Source: Hyphomicrobium sulfonivorans | Lineage (GTDB): Bacteria; Pseudomonadota; Alphaproteobacteria; Rhizobiales; Hyphomicrobiaceae | Length of the DNA: 64,000 nt | Direction of reading: 5' to 3' | Assembly (NCBI RefSeq): GCF_013306565.1 | Contig: NZ_PZPO01000001.1 | Location: 372,001 to 436,000, forward strand | Shown here: piece after piece, positions 45,196-53,698 of the stretch | Layout of the letters: each line of letters starts with the position of its first letter | Numbering within the stretch: the stretch's first letter is position 1 | Notes under the pieces: generated by a model | What the model was told of the DNA's origin: nothing | The model's input: the letters and a program-made list of their open reading frames with translations, nothing else | The model's database searches: none | Program-made: the position numbers and the translations under genes

Positions 45196-46593
45196 ATGAC
45201 CGCGACGGCAAAACAGCCCACGCCAACTTCGGAAGTGGAAGCGCCAGCCCACGCTCAGGGGCTAGGCGATGAATCCAGCATCTGGTTCCAGCTATCGCCG
45301 CTGCTGAAAGGCAAGCGCGATAACCCGATGCATCTTCTGATGGAGATGGCGGAACGCTACGGCCCGGTCATTCCTATCAATCTTGCCAATCAGCGCATCG
45401 TGCTGCTGTCCGAGCCGGAGCACTTTAAATATGTGCTCGTCAACAAGGCCGATTCCTACATTAAGTATTTCGACGGCCTGAAGCCGATCTTCGGCAAGTC
45501 GATGATCACCAACGACGGCGCGCTCTGGCAGAAGATCCGGATGCCGCAACAGCCGGCGTTCCACCCGGATATGTTCGCCGAATACATCCCGTACTTCCTG
45601 GCCGCGATCCGCACCAAGATGGACATCTGGTCCGACATCGCGAAGTCGGGCGAAAGCGTCGAGATGGTCGAGCAGACCTGGACGCTGGCCGCCGACATGA
45701 TCTGCAAGGCGCTGTTCGATCGCGACATGCCGTTCAATCCGCACTTCGTTTTCAAGTGCGTGAAGACCTACACCGACGTGATGAACCACAAGGAGATCCG
45801 CCTCAAGAAGCAGGCCGGTGAGCTCTTTGAGGTCTCGGAGGAAGATCCCGCGAAGGCCATGGAAGCATGGGCTTCGGTTCCCCCGCTCGTCATGGCCGCC
45901 AACCCGCGTGAGGAACGTGAGCGCACGCTGCTGAAGATGATCGAAGCAGCCGTTGCCGATCCCAACATGCCGGAGTTCGACCAGCAGCAGGCGATTGACG
46001 AGATCAAGCAGTATCTGTGGGCCGGCACCGAGACGACCGCACTGACGCTGGCCTGGGCGCTGTATGAAACTGCCCGCAATCCCGAAGCTGCCGAGCGCAT
46101 CCGCAAGGAAGGCGAAGCCGTCTATGGTGATCGCGAGCCGACCGCCGCCGATTATTCGGCGCTGGCCTACACCCGCGCCATCATTCAGGAGACGATGCGT
46201 CTCTATCCGCCGGTCTGGGGCCTCATCCGCGTTGCCACCGAGCACGACGAGATCGCTGGCAAGGCTATTCGTCCCGGCGACCGCGTCGTCATCTTCTCCT
46301 ATGGCGCGCATCACAATCCGCGCTTCTGGGAAGCCCCGGAAGAGTTCCGCCCCGAACGCTGGATGGCGGGTGCCGCCAAGAAGCAGGTCAAGTATTCCTA
46401 CCTGCCGTTTGGCGGTGGCAAGCGTTCGTGCATCGGCGGCGCCATGAGCCAGGTCGAGAACACGCTGGCGCTTTCGCTGTTGCTGCGCCGCTTCCGTCCG
46501 GAATACGTTGGCTCCGATCCCGCTGGCATCAACGCCACCGTGACGCTGACGCCAAAGGGCGGCCTGCACTTCAAGATCAGAGAATTGTCTTGA
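45196..46593 (+). CDS. cytochrome P450
   Basis: The 465-residue protein is a complete P450 monooxygenase. The oxygen-binding helix I motif is WAGTETTALTLAWALYE (AGTETT, about residues 276-281), the ExxR of helix K is ETMRLYP, and the haem-binding Cys lies in FGGGKRSCIGGAMSQVE. There is no membrane anchor and no fused reductase. The overall form resembles the CYP102-haem-domain / eukaryotic-like class rather than camphor-type P450s. ATG 45196 follows GGGAGAGAC. No ferredoxin gene adjoins it; its substrate is unknown. Hairpin repeats of family C follow the stop codon. Confidence 0.95.
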   Translation: MTATAKQPTPTSEVEAPAHAQGLGDESSIWFQLSPLLKGKRDNPMHLLMEMAERYGPVIPINLANQRIVLLSEPEHFKYVLVNKADSYIKYFDGLKPIFGKSMITNDGALWQKIRMPQQPAFHPDMFAEYIPYFLAAIRTKMDIWSDIAKSGESVEMVEQTWTLAADMICKALFDRDMPFNPHFVFKCVKTYTDVMNHKEIRLKKQAGELFEVSEEDPAKAMEAWASVPPLVMAANPREERERTLLKMIEAAVADPNMPEFDQQQAIDEIKQYLWAGTETTALTLAWALYETARNPEAAERIRKEGEAVYGDREPTAADYSALAYTRAIIQETMRLYPPVWGLIRVATEHDEIAGKAIRPGDRVVIFSYGAHHNPRFWEAPEEFRPERWMAGAAKKQVKYSYLPFGGGKRSCIGGAMSQVENTLALSLLLRRFRPEYVGSDPAGINATVTLTPKGGLHFKIRELS

Positions 46594-46598
46594 TAATT

Positions 46599-46795
46599 CT
46601 GCTCGGCGACTCCCCTTTCGGGGAGCCGGCCGCCGAGCAGTTTTAGTTGCGTCTGGCGACTGCTCTTACGAGCAGCCGGCCGCCAGACGCGAGAAGTTTC
46701 TTGGTTGCGTCCCGGGGCGCCCTTTCAGGGAGCCGGCCGCCGAGCTTTTTTGTGGCGCCTTGCGACTCCGCTGCGCGGAGCTGGCCGCAAGGCGC
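46599..46795 (+). repeat. cluster of four hairpin-family copies (C1-C4)
   Basis: C1 (46599-46640), C2 (46649-46690), C3 (about 46711-46745, degenerate) and C4 (46755-46795) share the asymmetric core. Outer stems are CTGCTCGGCG / CGCCGAGCAG in C1, GCGTCTGGCG / CGCCAGACGC in C2 and GCGCCTTGCG / CGCAAGGCGC in C4, all fully paired although different in sequence. Inner stems also change in pairs: CTCCCC / GGGGAG, TGCTC / GAGCA, CTCCGC / GCGGAG. The 3'-side insert is CCGGC, CCGGC and CTGGC. The cluster lies between the convergent P450 and 46824 genes. Confidence 0.92.
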
Positions 46796-46823
46796 AGGCG
46801 GCCGAGCGCGTGGGAACCAGCTT

Positions 46824-47402
46824 CTATTCGATTGCGGCGAGTTCGGGCGGGATGTTCCATCCGCGCTTGCGGCGCTCCGCGATCCACTGCGCAATAACCC
46901 GGTGCGGCACGGCCTTCTTCAGCAACGGAAAGTTCAGCGCCTGCGGATCGGTCGACAGCGGCATCACAATTGGCTCGCCACCGATGCGCGAGATCACCAT
47001 CTCATCGACCGGTTCATTGCTTTTGCCGCCCGCCCGGCGCCAGCGGTAATCGATGCCCGTGACATCGATCGAAGCAAGATCCAGCGCCACTTCACGCGGC
47101 CCCTGGCACATGCGGACAATGAAGCCACCATCCGCGATATGGATGCTGCGTAGCGACGTGGTGAAGAAGGTGGCGTAGGCGGCAGCCGCCAGTAGCAATG
47201 GTATCGTTCCAGCCGCCACCAGCTGCAGCACGCGCACCGTTGCACGCCGCTCCGCCTCCGTCTGACGCCGCACCATGAGCCAGCTCAGCACCCCGAGCAG
47301 GCCCAGCACAGCGGCGAAAATCAACGCGGAAAGGCCCATCACCTGCAGTGCTGAACTAAGGCACGTCTCATCGGCCCAATAATTTTTATAAAGCTGCTCC
47401 AC
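46824..47402 (-). CDS. membrane protein of unknown function
   Basis: The 192-residue protein has two hydrophobic helices (about residues 21-43 and 62-80) and a cytoplasmic or periplasmic C-terminal half (residues 85-192). That half has alternating strand-like hydrophobic stretches (SIHIADGGFIVRMC, EVALDLASIDVTGIDYRW), reminiscent of a PH-like fold. I recognise no family. The frame opens at GTG 47402 without a clear ribosome site. It diverges from the small cytochrome c at 47515. Confidence 0.6.
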   Translation of the reverse strand: MEQLYKNYWADETCLSSALQVMGLSALIFAAVLGLLGVLSWLMVRRQTEAERRATVRVLQLVAAGTIPLLLAAAAYATFFTTSLRSIHIADGGFIVRMCQGPREVALDLASIDVTGIDYRWRRAGGKSNEPVDEMVISRIGGEPIVMPLSTDPQALNFPLLKKAVPHRVIAQWIAERRKRGWNIPPELAAIE

Positions 47403-47514
47403 CGCCAGATCTCATCCGCAAATGCGCTGTTTGAAAAATTGCACGCCGTTGACCACGCGCAAAGTCGGTATACTTTTTATCGGTTCTACTCTGCGGGTGC
47501 CATGGAGACCGCCG

Positions 47515-47871
47515 ATGCCGCTGATGCCATCCAGCCGTTCGATCTGTCTGATGCTCGCAACCGCATCCGTTATCGCAGCCGCCTCGCTTGCGCCGGCCTC
47601 TGCCCAGATGCCGCCCAACGTCAAAGCAGGCCGTCAGGTCGCTGAGAAGCTCTGCGTCGGTTGCCACATCGTGATGCCGAACCCGCCGAACTCCACTGTA
47701 TCAGCGGACATTCCGGCGTTTCAGACCATCGCCAATCGCCCCGGGCAGACCGCCGATACTGTTGTTGGCGCCATCCTCATTCCGCATCCGCCGATGCCGA
47801 ACACCAACCTCTCGCGCGAGGAGGTGAACAACGTCGCGGCCTACATCATGTCGCTCAAGAACCGGCGCTAA
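47515..47871 (+). CDS. small c-type cytochrome, exported
   Basis: The 118-residue protein has a signal peptide (cleavage near ASLAPASA|QMPP), a single haem motif CVGCH, and a Met axial ligand candidate in HPPMPNTNLS. The last part (NNVAAYIMSLKNRR) is the usual C-terminal helix of class I cytochromes c. It should carry electrons in the periplasm, partner unknown. ATG 47515 has GGAGA seven bases upstream; the frame is open earlier but without signal-peptide character. Confidence 0.9.
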   Translation: MPLMPSSRSICLMLATASVIAAASLAPASAQMPPNVKAGRQVAEKLCVGCHIVMPNPPNSTVSADIPAFQTIANRPGQTADTVVGAILIPHPPMPNTNLSREEVNNVAAYIMSLKNRR

Positions 47872-47928
47872 GGATCCCCAAACGCTGGCCTGCAGCCTCC
47901 CATCCCGGCCTCGGCAGCCGGGCATCCA

Positions 47929-48465
47929 CTAGCGCTGAACCAAATACTGCAGCCGCACCACGCCATCGGGATAGGTCTCAGCACCTTCCAGCGTAAGGTT
48001 CTGGTGGGCGCGCAAATCGTTGAGCAGGTTCAATCCCGAGCCCAGCAGCACCGGCACCAGAAACACTTCGATCAGATCGACGACACCTGCTTCAAGCGCC
48101 GATTGCGCCGTAACGGCTCCGCCGACGATCCAGATATCCTTATGAGACGTGCTCAAAACCGCGTGGCGCGCCCGTTCGAGCGCAGCCTCCAGCCCGCGCG
48201 GCACGATGGCGACGCCGTTCGGAACATCTCCGGGCGATGTGGACGACAGTACGAAGACATGCTTGCCCGCATACGGCCATCCATCGCCAAGTGCGTCGAT
48301 AGCGTCAAAGGTGCGCCGCCCCATGATGAGCGCGCCAATCTGCGAAATGAAATTGCCGTAGCCGTATTGGCGGGCATCAAAGGGCGCGAGCCAGTCCACG
48401 CTGCCGTCGCGATCAGCGATGAAGCCATCGATGCTGGTGGCAACATAAAGCCTGACGCGCGACAT
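47929..48465 (-). CDS. dihydrofolate reductase family / RibD C-terminal domain protein
   Basis: The 178-residue protein begins MSRVRLYVATSIDGFIADRDGSVDWL, the characteristic start of the RibD-C/DHFR-like family, followed by GALIMGRRTFDAI and a C-terminal DIWIVGGAVTAQSALEAGVVDLIEVFLVPVLLGSG. These small proteins bind NADPH and are annotated as dihydrofolate reductase relatives, though their true substrates are mostly untested. ATG 48463-48465 has GAGGGG upstream; the open frame begins about 66 codons earlier but those codons are non-coding in appearance. It converges on the cytochrome c gene. Confidence 0.87.
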   Translation of the reverse strand: MSRVRLYVATSIDGFIADRDGSVDWLAPFDARQYGYGNFISQIGALIMGRRTFDAIDALGDGWPYAGKHVFVLSSTSPGDVPNGVAIVPRGLEAALERARHAVLSTSHKDIWIVGGAVTAQSALEAGVVDLIEVFLVPVLLGSGLNLLNDLRAHQNLTLEGAETYPDGVVRLQYLVQR

Positions 48466-48751
48466 CCCCTCGCCCCCCAGTCCCAGCCCCGCAAGTAGAA
48501 ACCGTCGGACAGTATGCCCGAACCCGGCCGCTACGGCGCGCGAAAATGGTGAACGCCATCGCCCAGCAGCCGGCACTACGCCGGGGGCGCATGTCCGCAG
48601 GGTTGGCGATGCAGAGTGAGGGAGGTGGGAGTATTTGGGGCGAGCGGCTCTGGAAGAGCGCATTCTTTAGATGTGGTGAGCGGGTTCTGGACACGGCTCA
48701 CCACCGAAAGCGCACGCCCGGTTAAGGGCGGCGCTCAGGTGGACTGGAAGA

Positions 48752-49174
48752 TCAGCCCACGATTTCCTTGGTCGTGAAGTTCAGCGCAATTTCGCGCTTG
48801 GCCGAAGCGGCGCTGTCCGAACCGTGAACCGAGTTCTGGCCCTTGGATTCAGCGAAACGCTTGCGCAGCGTGCCGCGCTTTGCTTCTGCCGGGTCAGTCG
48901 CGCCCATCAGAGCACGATAGCTCGCGATCGCATCTTCGCCCTCAAGCACCTGAACAACGATCGGACCGGACGTCATGGTCTCGACAAGCTCAGCGAAAAA
49001 AGGACGCGCCTTGTGCTCGGCATAGAATTCGCGGGCCTGGGTCTTGGTCCAGCGCACGCGCTTCTGTGCAACAATACGCAGGCCAGCGTTCTCAATCAGG
49101 GTATTGATTGCGCCGGTGAGGTTGCGTGCGGTTGCATCCGGTTTGATAATGGAGAAAGTTCTCTCGATGGTCAT
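48752..49174 (-). CDS. ndk: nucleoside diphosphate kinase
   Basis: NDK transfers the gamma-phosphate between nucleoside triphosphates and diphosphates through a phosphohistidine. The 140-residue protein begins [17 protein letters not shown] and contains the active-site stretch [18 protein letters not shown] with the catalytic His (about residue 117). ATG 49172-49174 starts it. The divergent GYF-domain gene lies about 240 bases away. Confidence 0.98.
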   Translation of the reverse strand: MTIERTFSIIKPDATARNLTGAINTLIENAGLRIVAQKRVRWTKTQAREFYAEHKARPFFAELVETMTSGPIVVQVLEGEDAIASYRALMGATDPAEAKRGTLRKRFAESKGQNSVHGSDSAASAKREIALNFTTKEIVG

Positions 49175-49411
49175 ACCTAGATCTCTGAATCTCGGATAGG
49201 AATTGTATGGATTTCCGCGCCTTCATAGCGGGGCAACGTAGGCGCAGCAAGAAAACAAGTGCGTACGGTGGACTATCTACACATGCGATAGTGCGGCCAA
49301 TTGACGAGTGACGGCACGGAGAACCACATTGGCGCCACGCAAAACGGCCAGTCTTACGGCTATGCCATCCCAATTCCGGTTCGTCGCCCTACAACGACAT
49401 GAGACCTCTAT

Positions 49412-50671
49412 ATGACTGGCCAGCAGGCTGATATTCAGTGGTATATCGCCCGTGAGGGCAAACAGCACGGTCCTCTCTCCGATGCGGAGATGCGCACCTT
49501 CGTGGCGCAGGGACACCTGAAGCCCACCGATCTTATCTGGCGCGCAGGGTTTGCCGACTGGCGACCAGCGCCGGCAGTGTTTCCATTTCCGCAGCCCGAT
49601 GCGGCGCCGCCACCTCCACCGGCCGCGCCTGCTGCCCCGGCTGCACGCTGGCCCGAATCGGGTCCATCTCAGCATGCGCAGAACTACGGCGGCGCTGGTG
49701 GCCACCAGGGCGGCATGGGCGAATCCTATGGTGGCGACAGCCAGCCATCGTTCGACCCTGAACGCATCCGGACAACGGATGGCTTCGACGAAGGACGCGG
49801 CTCCAATCTGCGCCGCATCGTCGGCGCGCTGACCTTGATTGCGCTGCTCGGCGGCGGTGGCTGGTACTTCTGGCATAGCGGCGCCGTCAGCTCACTGCAG
49901 GACAGCATCTCTTCCGCAGATGGCGAAGTTCCAACAGTCCACGCACCGGACGCCTCAACTCCAGACACTCCGCTGTCGGCCCAGAACGCAGCACCCGCTG
50001 CTGAGCTGAACGCCAGCGCGCAGGAACTCGACGCAAAAATCGGACAGTTGGCCGCCTGGGTTGTCGTGAAGCGCGAGTTCCCTGACTGGTATGCGCAGAA
50101 GCTCAATGAAGCCGCCAATCTGAAGGCCGAGAACAAGACCGAAGCCGAGATCGATCAGTTCTTCGCTGAATCGCTGGTGGCGTTGCGTCGCGAACACGCC
50201 AACGATGCTCTGGCCTCAAGCACGCCGCATCTGAAGCAGGTTGCAACGGCATTCCTGCAGAACCTGAAGGCACTGTCCGAAAAGAGCATGGACGCCTGCT
50301 ACAGCTTCATATCGCAGGGTGAAACATCGGCTGCAGTGCTGGAAGTGTTGCAGTCGCCGGAGGCGGGCGCGCCGGTGCAGGCGCAGGTTGCCTCCATCTT
50401 CGAGGCGATTGCCGATGGCCGCCGCTCGCCGACCGCGCACGACAAGGCCGTCAAGGAAGACTACGACGTGCTGGTGCAGGAGCTGACCAAGCTGGGCTGG
50501 CAGCCCAACGACCTGCAGGTGTTCTCCAATCCTTCGCTGCTGGGCAAGGAGCCGCCGCAGCGGGTCTGCCAGATGGTGCAGGACTGGTTCCTGGCGCATC
50601 TGTCCGTGCCCGACGCGGCAGTTCAGGAACGGCTGCTGGTCGAAACCCTGAAGCCCGTGGTTTCCGGCTGA
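49412..50671 (+). CDS. GYF_2 (DUF4339) domain membrane protein
   Basis: The 419-residue protein begins with a GYF_2 domain (about residues 8-56: QWYIAREGKQHGPLSDAEM, later LKPTDLIWRAGFADWRPAP). A Pro/Ala-rich stretch follows, then one membrane helix (RIVGALTLIALLGGGGWYFW, about residues 136-155). The remaining 260 residues are helical and charged, probably periplasmic. GYF_2 domains of bacteria bind proline-rich partners; the function of such proteins is unknown. No cluster partner is adjacent except the ABC-F gene. Confidence 0.75.
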   Translation: MTGQQADIQWYIAREGKQHGPLSDAEMRTFVAQGHLKPTDLIWRAGFADWRPAPAVFPFPQPDAAPPPPPAAPAAPAARWPESGPSQHAQNYGGAGGHQGGMGESYGGDSQPSFDPERIRTTDGFDEGRGSNLRRIVGALTLIALLGGGGWYFWHSGAVSSLQDSISSADGEVPTVHAPDASTPDTPLSAQNAAPAAELNASAQELDAKIGQLAAWVVVKREFPDWYAQKLNEAANLKAENKTEAEIDQFFAESLVALRREHANDALASSTPHLKQVATAFLQNLKALSEKSMDACYSFISQGETSAAVLEVLQSPEAGAPVQAQVASIFEAIADGRRSPTAHDKAVKEDYDVLVQELTKLGWQPNDLQVFSNPSLLGKEPPQRVCQMVQDWFLAHLSVPDAAVQERLLVETLKPVVSG

Positions 50672-50710
50672 TCGACGTCCCGTCGGTTCAAGCTTAACGA
50701 TGCAAGTATC

Positions 50711-50737
50711 GGGCAGGCTGCAAAACGCGGCCTGCCC
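50711..50737 (+). terminator. terminator-like hairpin after the GYF-domain gene
   Basis: GGGCAGGC pairs perfectly with GCCTGCCC around an 11-base loop, 40 bases after the stop codon. The T-tract is weak. Confidence 0.65.
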
Positions 50738-50831
50738 GTTGGCTTTGAGGGGAAGTTGAAATGCCCCCCCCTCGCGGGCCCACCATCGCGGCCGGTGACA
50801 GCGTGCCTGCAAGCAGCTATGTGCTGACGTC

Positions 50832-52751
50832 ATGCTGCACATCAATGACCTGAGCTATCGCATCGAGGGACGCCCGATATTCGAGGGCGCAACCGCCGCC
50901 ATTCCCACCGGCCACAAGGTTGGCCTGGTCGGCCGCAACGGTGCGGGCAAAACCACACTGCTGAAGATCCTCTCCGGCGAACTTGCTCCGGACATGGGCA
51001 CGATCACAATGCCGCGCACGGCCCGGATCGGCCATGTCGCGCAGGAAGCGCCTGGCGGCAAGGAATCCATTGTCGACTGGGTTCTGGCCGCCGATACCGA
51101 ACGCGCGCAACTGCTGGCCGAAGCCGAAACGGCAACCGACCCGCACCGCATCGGCGAGATTCACGAACGCCTGGCCGACATCAACGCCCATTCGGCGCCC
51201 GCCCGCGCGGCACAAATTCTTTCCGGCCTCGGCTTCGATGAGGATGCACGGCAGCGCCCATGCGGATCGCTGTCTGGCGGCTGGCGCATGCGTGTTGCGT
51301 TGGCGGCAGTACTGTTTCTCGAACCGGAAATACTGCTGCTCGACGAGCCGACGAACTACCTCGATCTCGAAGGCGCACTGTGGCTTGAGAACTATCTGCG
51401 CAGCTATCCGCACACGGTCATCATCGTCAGTCACGATCGCGACCTGCTCAATCGGGCAGTAACGGCGATCCTGCATCTCGACCGCGGCAGGCTGGTTTTC
51501 TATTCCGGTGGCTATGACGATTTCGAGGACACACGGCGCGAGAAGCAACAGCTCGAACTGAAGCTGAAGAAAAAGCAGGACGACGAGCGCCGACGCATCC
51601 AGGCGTTTATCGATCGCTTCAAGGCCAAGGCCACCAAGGCCAAGCAGGCACAGAGCCGCGTCAAGGCGCTGGCCAAGATGAAACCGATCGCCGCGCAACT
51701 CGATGACCGGGTGAGCCCATTCCACTTGCCCAACCCGCAGAAGGCGCTGGCATCACCGCTGATGCGATTTGAAAATGTCTCGATCGGATACGCGCCCGAC
51801 ACTCCGGTGCTGACCGGCCTGAACCTGCGTATCGATCAGGATGACCGCATCGCGCTGCTAGGCCAGAACGGCAACGGCAAATCGACGTTTGCAAAGCTCA
51901 TCGCCGGCAAACTGGCGCCGCTGACGGGCAACGTGGCCGGCGCCAAGAAAGTCGACGTGGGCTACTTCGCACAGCATCAGCTTGACGAGCTTGCATCCGG
52001 CAAATCGCCTTACGACCACATCCACGATCTGATGCCCGACGCGACCGAAGCGCAGCGCCGCACGCGCCTCGGCACCTATGGGTTCTCGGCCGACAAGGCC
52101 GATACCAAATGCGATAACCTTTCCGGCGGCGAGAAGGCGCGTCTGCTGCTGGCGCTTGCTGCGTTTCATGCGCCGCATCTTCTCATACTCGACGAGCCGA
52201 CGAACCATCTCGACATCGACAGTCGGCAGGCGTTGGTGCAGGCGCTGGCAGAGTTTGAAGGCGCGGTGATCCTCATCAGCCATGATCGCCATCTGATTGA
52301 AGCGTGCGCCGACCGGCTTTGGATCGTGCGCGGTGGCACGGTCAAATCCTATGACGGCGATATGGATTCCTATCGCGCTGATCTGCTCGCAGAACGCGGT
52401 GCAAGTGTGCGCGCGAAAGCCGCTGCAATCGCAAAGACGGAAGCACCACGCGCCGCGCGCGCAGATCAACGCCGCGCAGCAGCTGATCGACGCGCAGCAT
52501 TGGCTCCGTTGAAAAAGGCGATGCAGGTTGCGGAACGAAAAGTTGACAAGATAAGTGCGGATATAGCGCGCCTCGACAAGCTGCTCGAAGACACGGAAAT
52601 CTATACGCGCGATCCGCAAGCTGCACAGAATGCATCGATTGAGCGCGGCTTGTGCGCGAAGCGTCTCGCGGAAGCGGAAGAAGAATGGCTGCTTGCGAGT
52701 GAAGCTTACGAAACAGCAAGCGCAGCAGCAGAAGACGAAGCGGAAGCATGA
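50832..52751 (+). CDS. ABC-F family ATPase, second paralogue
   Basis: The 639-residue protein has two ABC domains (Walker A GRNGAGKTT and GQNGNGKST; signatures LSGGWRMR and LSGGEKAR) without membrane segments, and a charged coiled linker (residues ~240-290) and C-terminal coil (residues ~545-639). The pattern fits the YheS-like subgroup of ribosome-associated ABC-F proteins. The other member, at 4470, is the Uup type, so the strain has at least two. ATG 50832 begins the conserved MLHINDLSYR. The gene follows the GYF-domain gene on the same strand after a terminator-like hairpin. Confidence 0.92.
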   Translation: MLHINDLSYRIEGRPIFEGATAAIPTGHKVGLVGRNGAGKTTLLKILSGELAPDMGTITMPRTARIGHVAQEAPGGKESIVDWVLAADTERAQLLAEAETATDPHRIGEIHERLADINAHSAPARAAQILSGLGFDEDARQRPCGSLSGGWRMRVALAAVLFLEPEILLLDEPTNYLDLEGALWLENYLRSYPHTVIIVSHDRDLLNRAVTAILHLDRGRLVFYSGGYDDFEDTRREKQQLELKLKKKQDDERRRIQAFIDRFKAKATKAKQAQSRVKALAKMKPIAAQLDDRVSPFHLPNPQKALASPLMRFENVSIGYAPDTPVLTGLNLRIDQDDRIALLGQNGNGKSTFAKLIAGKLAPLTGNVAGAKKVDVGYFAQHQLDELASGKSPYDHIHDLMPDATEAQRRTRLGTYGFSADKADTKCDNLSGGEKARLLLALAAFHAPHLLILDEPTNHLDIDSRQALVQALAEFEGAVILISHDRHLIEACADRLWIVRGGTVKSYDGDMDSYRADLLAERGASVRAKAAAIAKTEAPRAARADQRRAAADRRAALAPLKKAMQVAERKVDKISADIARLDKLLEDTEIYTRDPQAAQNASIERGLCAKRLAEAEEEWLLASEAYETASAAAEDEAEA

Positions 52752-52772
52752 GTGATGCACGTTCTGCATCAC
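52752..52772 (+). terminator. hairpin directly after the ABC-F stop codon
   Basis: GTGATGCA pairs with TGCATCAC around a 5-base loop, starting at the base after the TGA. A second, GCGCAC / GTGCGC hairpin follows about 7 bases later. Neither has a T-tract. Confidence 0.6.
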
Positions 52773-52982
52773 GCTGCGCACGCATCTAATGTGCGCGATG
52801 CGCAAGCTTAGAACTGATGCAAGAAATTTATTTTGCTTCGCGCTGCACACAAAAAACGATGTGCAATGCATAGTTCCTGCTAAAGCCCTGCAATCACGCA
52901 GCGATTGCGCATCAACTTAAATCGACGCGATATGCACATTAAAATTGTTTTCGACTGCCCTAATAGTGGTCGAAGCGTGGCC

Positions 52983-53088
52983 GGTGTATGAACAGGTGTC
53001 TGGGAGCTGGCCGCCACAGTCTTTAGCGGGAACTGTGCCTGCGAGGTGAGGGCCAAGCAGGGTCGCGAGCCAGCTCTCAACATACATC
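52983..53088 (+). ncRNA. candidate structured small RNA, three-way junction
   Basis: The 106 bases fold on paper as an outer stem P1 GGTGTATG / CATACATC (one G-U), a 13-versus-4 internal loop, P2 GAGCTGGC / GCCAGCTC, and inside it two hairpins: P3 CACAGT / ACTGTG (11-base loop) and P4 CCTGC / GCAGG (14-base loop), which abut without spacer. There is no gene in the 409 bases 52752-53160. A further TCGAC / GTCGA hairpin lies upstream at about 52950. I do not recognise the family (it does not look like 6S, SRP, tmRNA or RNase P). The strand is uncertain, since pairing reads nearly as well on the minus strand. Confidence 0.45.
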
Positions 53089-53106
53089 ACATTTCAATTT
53101 GATGCT

Positions 53107-53143
53107 GAGCGCGATGCAGTTTGCACGTTGCATGATTGCGCTC
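53107..53143 (-). terminator. hairpin just past the gamma-glutamylcyclotransferase-like gene
   Basis: GAGCGC pairs with GCGCTC and ATGCA with TGCAT inside it, with an unequal internal loop (G against GATT). It begins about 18 bases past the stop codon of the minus-strand gene. No T-tract is seen. Confidence 0.5.
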
Positions 53144-53160
53144 TTGCGTGCGCTGTCTGC

Positions 53161-53601
53161 TCAGGCGGTGCCGTCGTTCCAGCGCCCACTGTCGATGCGG
53201 CGCGCATCTTTCGGCACACGACACAACACATAAACCCACGCATCGAACGTCTCGCCACCGGCAAGCCGAACCTGCTGCACAACGCGCTCGTACACCGCGG
53301 CGCTTGTCTCCGAGCTTTGGCCTACGGGCGCGCAGTCTTCATAGACATCGAGCCAAGCGAATGTTGCTGCAGCGTCGGCGAGCAATACCGCTTCGCCATG
53401 CACGATGTCATCCAGTCCGCCGGTGCAATCGATGCCGGGATAGCGGCCAAGATCATAGAGTTTCGCGTGCGGTAGCGATGCGGGACCGAGGCTGTCGGAC
53501 TGCTCGGCGAGACGCAGACGTTCAGCCGCTCCGAGGCGCGTGCGTGCGCCACTCATTAGCGTGCCATAGACAAACAGATAGCGGGTATCGGGTGCGCTCA
53601 T
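53161..53601 (-). CDS. gamma-glutamylcyclotransferase / AIG2-like protein
   Basis: The 146-residue protein starts with the family motif RYLFVYGTLMSG, which forms the substrate pocket, followed by KLYDLGRYPGI and a Glu-containing HGEAVLL that matches the expected catalytic region. Such enzymes release 5-oxoproline from gamma-glutamyl amino acids or act on related amines. ATG 53599-53601 gives the full domain. It lies beside a hairpin repeat (copy D) and glyS. Confidence 0.87.
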   Translation of the reverse strand: MSAPDTRYLFVYGTLMSGARTRLGAAERLRLAEQSDSLGPASLPHAKLYDLGRYPGIDCTGGLDDIVHGEAVLLADAAATFAWLDVYEDCAPVGQSSETSAAVYERVVQQVRLAGGETFDAWVYVLCRVPKDARRIDSGRWNDGTA

Positions 53602-53651
53602 GCGCTCCGGTCTAACACAACCCGGTTAGCGTTTCGTCAGCGCACGTTCTC

Positions 53652-53692
53652 GCGTCTGCCGGCCGGCTCCGCGTAGCGGAGTCGCAAGGCGC
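53652..53692 (-). repeat. single hairpin-family copy (copy D)
   Basis: On the minus strand GCGCCTTGCG, A, the inner stem CTCCGC / GCGGAG, then CCGGC. The closing arm is CGGCAGACGC, which does not pair fully with the first: the first arm is that of copy C4 and the last is nearly that of C2, as if two copies recombined. It lies between the glyS stop and the start of the cyclotransferase gene. Confidence 0.82.
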
Positions 53693-53698
53693 AGCAAA

